Under the pieces are notes generated by a model. It was not told where the DNA came from. It was given only the letters and a program-made list of their open reading frames with translations, and did no database searches. From Smithella sp. ME-1 (GTDB lineage Bacteria > Desulfobacterota > Syntrophia > Syntrophales > Smithellaceae), in the NCBI GenBank assembly GCA_000495415.1, contig AWGX01000938.1, positions 1 to 7,231 on the forward strand: a stretch of DNA of 7,231 bases, read 5' to 3'. This document shows positions 6,259 through 7,231 of this stretch, in pieces; positions within the stretch are counted from its first letter, which is position 1, and each line of letters opens with the position of its first letter. Both the position numbers and the translations under genes were made by a program.

Positions 6259-7044
6259 ATGAATGTAAAAGATTTGTTTGACTTAAAAGGCAAGGTTGCC
6301 ATCGTTACGGGCGGCGGCAGAGGTATCGGCAAGTTTATGGCTACGGGATTAGCTGAAGCGGGATCAAATGTGGTGATTGCCTCGCGCAAGCTGGAGAACT
6401 GCGAGAAAGAAGTAAAAGAATTGGAGAATTTGGGAGTTAAATCCCTTGCTGTCAAATGTGATATGTCTAAGAAAGAAGATATTGAAAGTCTGATTAAAAC
6501 GACAATGGACAAGCTTGGTACCATTGATATACTGGTCAATAATGCCGGACTAACCTGGGGTGCTCCGACACTGGATTATCCGCTGGACAAATGGGAGAAA
6601 ATTTTCGACGTAAATGTCAAAGGTGTTTGGATTATATCCCAGATGGTGGCCCGTATCATGAAAGAAAAGGGCGGAGGCAAGATGATTAATATTTCATCCA
6701 TCTACGGATCACGAGGATCCAATGAAGAAGAACATCCGGCCGTTGCCTATAATCCTTCCAAATTTGCCGTGGAAGGTTTGACTAAAACGCTGGCCCTCAA
6801 ATTGGCCCGTTATAAAATTTGCGTCAATTGCGTAGCTCCGGGATTCTTCAAAACCGATATGATGTCTTATATATTCAAACCGGAGAATAAACAGATTCTT
6901 GATCTTACTGTGGCTGCCATTCCACTAAAGATGTATGGCGACGAAGATGAAATTAAAGGACTGACTGTATTTTTAGCATCCAGGGCATCAGATTACATTA
7001 CGGGTGGTATTTTCCCGGTCGACGGCGGGTTGTCCGCGCAGTAA
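6259..7044 (+). CDS. Short-chain dehydrogenase/reductase (SDR), RhlG / gluconate-5-dehydrogenase-like
   Basis: This 261-residue protein is a complete classical SDR, a cytoplasmic NAD(P)(H)-dependent oxidoreductase acting on a hydroxyl or ketone. The cofactor motif is TGGGRGIG (17-24), followed by NNAG (94-97). The catalytic set is Asn119, Ser147, Tyr164 and Lys168 (YNPSK). The second strand ends VIASRK with Arg43 and no acidic residue, which favours NADP(H). The spacing from Ser147 to Tyr164 is 17 residues, about four more than in typical FabG, with an acidic NEEEHP insert. That spacing and APGFFKTDMM (193-202) recall SDRs annotated as RhlG-like or gluconate 5-dehydrogenase-like. Homologues are often loosely called 3-oxoacyl-ACP reductase. 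AAGGAG (6247-6252) is 6 nt before the ATG. It has its own promoter and is separated from fadA by a tRNA, so a part in fatty-acid metabolism is only suggested by nearness. The family is certain, the substrate unknown. Confidence 0.9.
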   Translation: MNVKDLFDLKGKVAIVTGGGRGIGKFMATGLAEAGSNVVIASRKLENCEKEVKELENLGVKSLAVKCDMSKKEDIESLIKTTMDKLGTIDILVNNAGLTWGAPTLDYPLDKWEKIFDVNVKGVWIISQMVARIMKEKGGGKMINISSIYGSRGSNEEEHPAVAYNPSKFAVEGLTKTLALKLARYKICVNCVAPGFFKTDMMSYIFKPENKQILDLTVAAIPLKMYGDEDEIKGLTVFLASRASDYITGGIFPVDGGLSAQ

Positions 7045-7110
7045 AAACTAAAAAAGTTAGCATCAATGTGTTGGTATAGTGTCTAATAAACATCTATAAT
7101 ATCATTTCGG

Positions 7111-7151
7111 ATTCCCGCAACTTGCCCGAAACATTTCGGGTGTGCGGGAAT
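7111..7151. repeat. Nested REP-like palindrome downstream of the SDR gene
   Basis: ATTCCCGCA (7111-7119) pairs perfectly with TGCGGGAAT (7143-7151). Inside it, CCCGAAA (7125-7131) pairs perfectly with TTTCGGG (7134-7140). Together they make a long two-part stem with a 5/2-nt internal loop. ATTCCCGC...GCGGGAAT ends are common in dispersed extragenic palindromes of proteobacteria. It may also end SDR transcription, though no T-run follows. CATTTCGG at 7103-7110 repeats the inner right arm and could compete for pairing. Confidence 0.6.
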
Positions 7152-7158
7152 ACGCCGC

Positions 7159-7197
7159 GAGAAATCTTAATGATAATCAGAATATAAAAGATATCTC
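7159..7197. repeat. Second inverted repeat, adjacent to the REP-like element
   Basis: GAGAAATCTT (7159-7168) faces AAGATATCTC (7188-7197). Nine of ten positions pair, with one A-A mismatch and a 19-nt AT-rich loop. It starts 7 bp after the nested palindrome and may belong to the same mobile or repeated unit. No protein gene is visible from 7045 to 7231. Confidence 0.35.
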
Positions 7198-7231
7198 ACG
7201 CTGGTCGATATGACAATGTTTCATTGAGACA

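Noticed and set aside
6023..6539. Minus-strand frames of 64 and 109 codons before and over the start of the reductase gene
   Set aside because: One overlaps the 3' half of the tRNA and the reductase promoter, the other the reductase coding start. Neither has a ribosome site or recognisable motif.
7047..7062. AACT-AAAAA-AGTT as a terminator after the reductase gene
   Set aside because: The stem is only 4 bp, AT-rich and has no T-run.
1..7231. CRISPR arrays, insertion sequences, phage genes or toxin-antitoxin pairs
   Set aside because: No regularly spaced direct repeats, transposase or integrase motifs, or small paired genes were found on either strand.

Overview
The window is an ordinary bacterial chromosomal segment with a fatty-acid beta-oxidation theme. 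The organism is a moderately AT-rich bacterium with consensus-like sigma-70 promoters and strong AAGGAGG-type ribosome binding sites. The HAD-hydratase fusion plus thiolase behind a TetR regulator, and the style of the membrane glycosyltransferase, would fit a Desulfobacterota lineage such as Syntrophales. That placement is impression only, since no 16S or other marker gene is present.

Layout. Positions 1-1030 (minus strand) hold the first 343 codons of a multi-membrane-span GT-C type glycosyltransferase whose C-terminus lies outside the window. Positions 1031-1318 are a divergent control region with a near-consensus minus-strand promoter for that gene and, about 70 bp away, a plus-strand promoter followed by a GGTCA-N5-TGACC dyad that looks like a TetR operator. 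Positions 1325-5719 (plus) form a likely three-gene operon: a TetR-family regulator, a FadN-type 3-hydroxyacyl-CoA dehydrogenase/enoyl-CoA hydratase fusion of 808 residues, and a FadA-type thiolase of 397 residues. The hydratase-thiolase gap carries a GC-rich hairpin, and a 14-bp hairpin follows the thiolase.

Positions 5720-6258 contain no protein gene. They hold two terminator-like hairpins, a tRNA-Val(CAC) gene with its own promoter, short repeated fragments either side of the tRNA, a perfect 8-bp dyad and a near-consensus promoter for the next gene. Positions 6259-7044 encode a short-chain dehydrogenase/reductase of the longer-loop (RhlG / gluconate-5-dehydrogenase-like) type. Positions 7045-7231 are non-coding and hold a nested REP-like palindrome, a second inverted repeat and a short look-alike of the TetR operator.

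How the genes work together. The fusion protein hydrates trans-2-enoyl-CoA and oxidises the 3-hydroxyacyl-CoA with NAD+. The thiolase then cleaves the 3-ketoacyl-CoA with CoA. The TetR protein probably senses an acyl-CoA and controls the operon, including itself. No acyl-CoA dehydrogenase, electron-transfer flavoprotein or acyl-CoA ligase is in the window, so the first step of the cycle must be encoded elsewhere. The reductase has its own promoter and its link to beta-oxidation is unproven. I found no undescribed system; the most interesting items are the candidate operators, the repeated fragments around the tRNA and the 3' palindrome.
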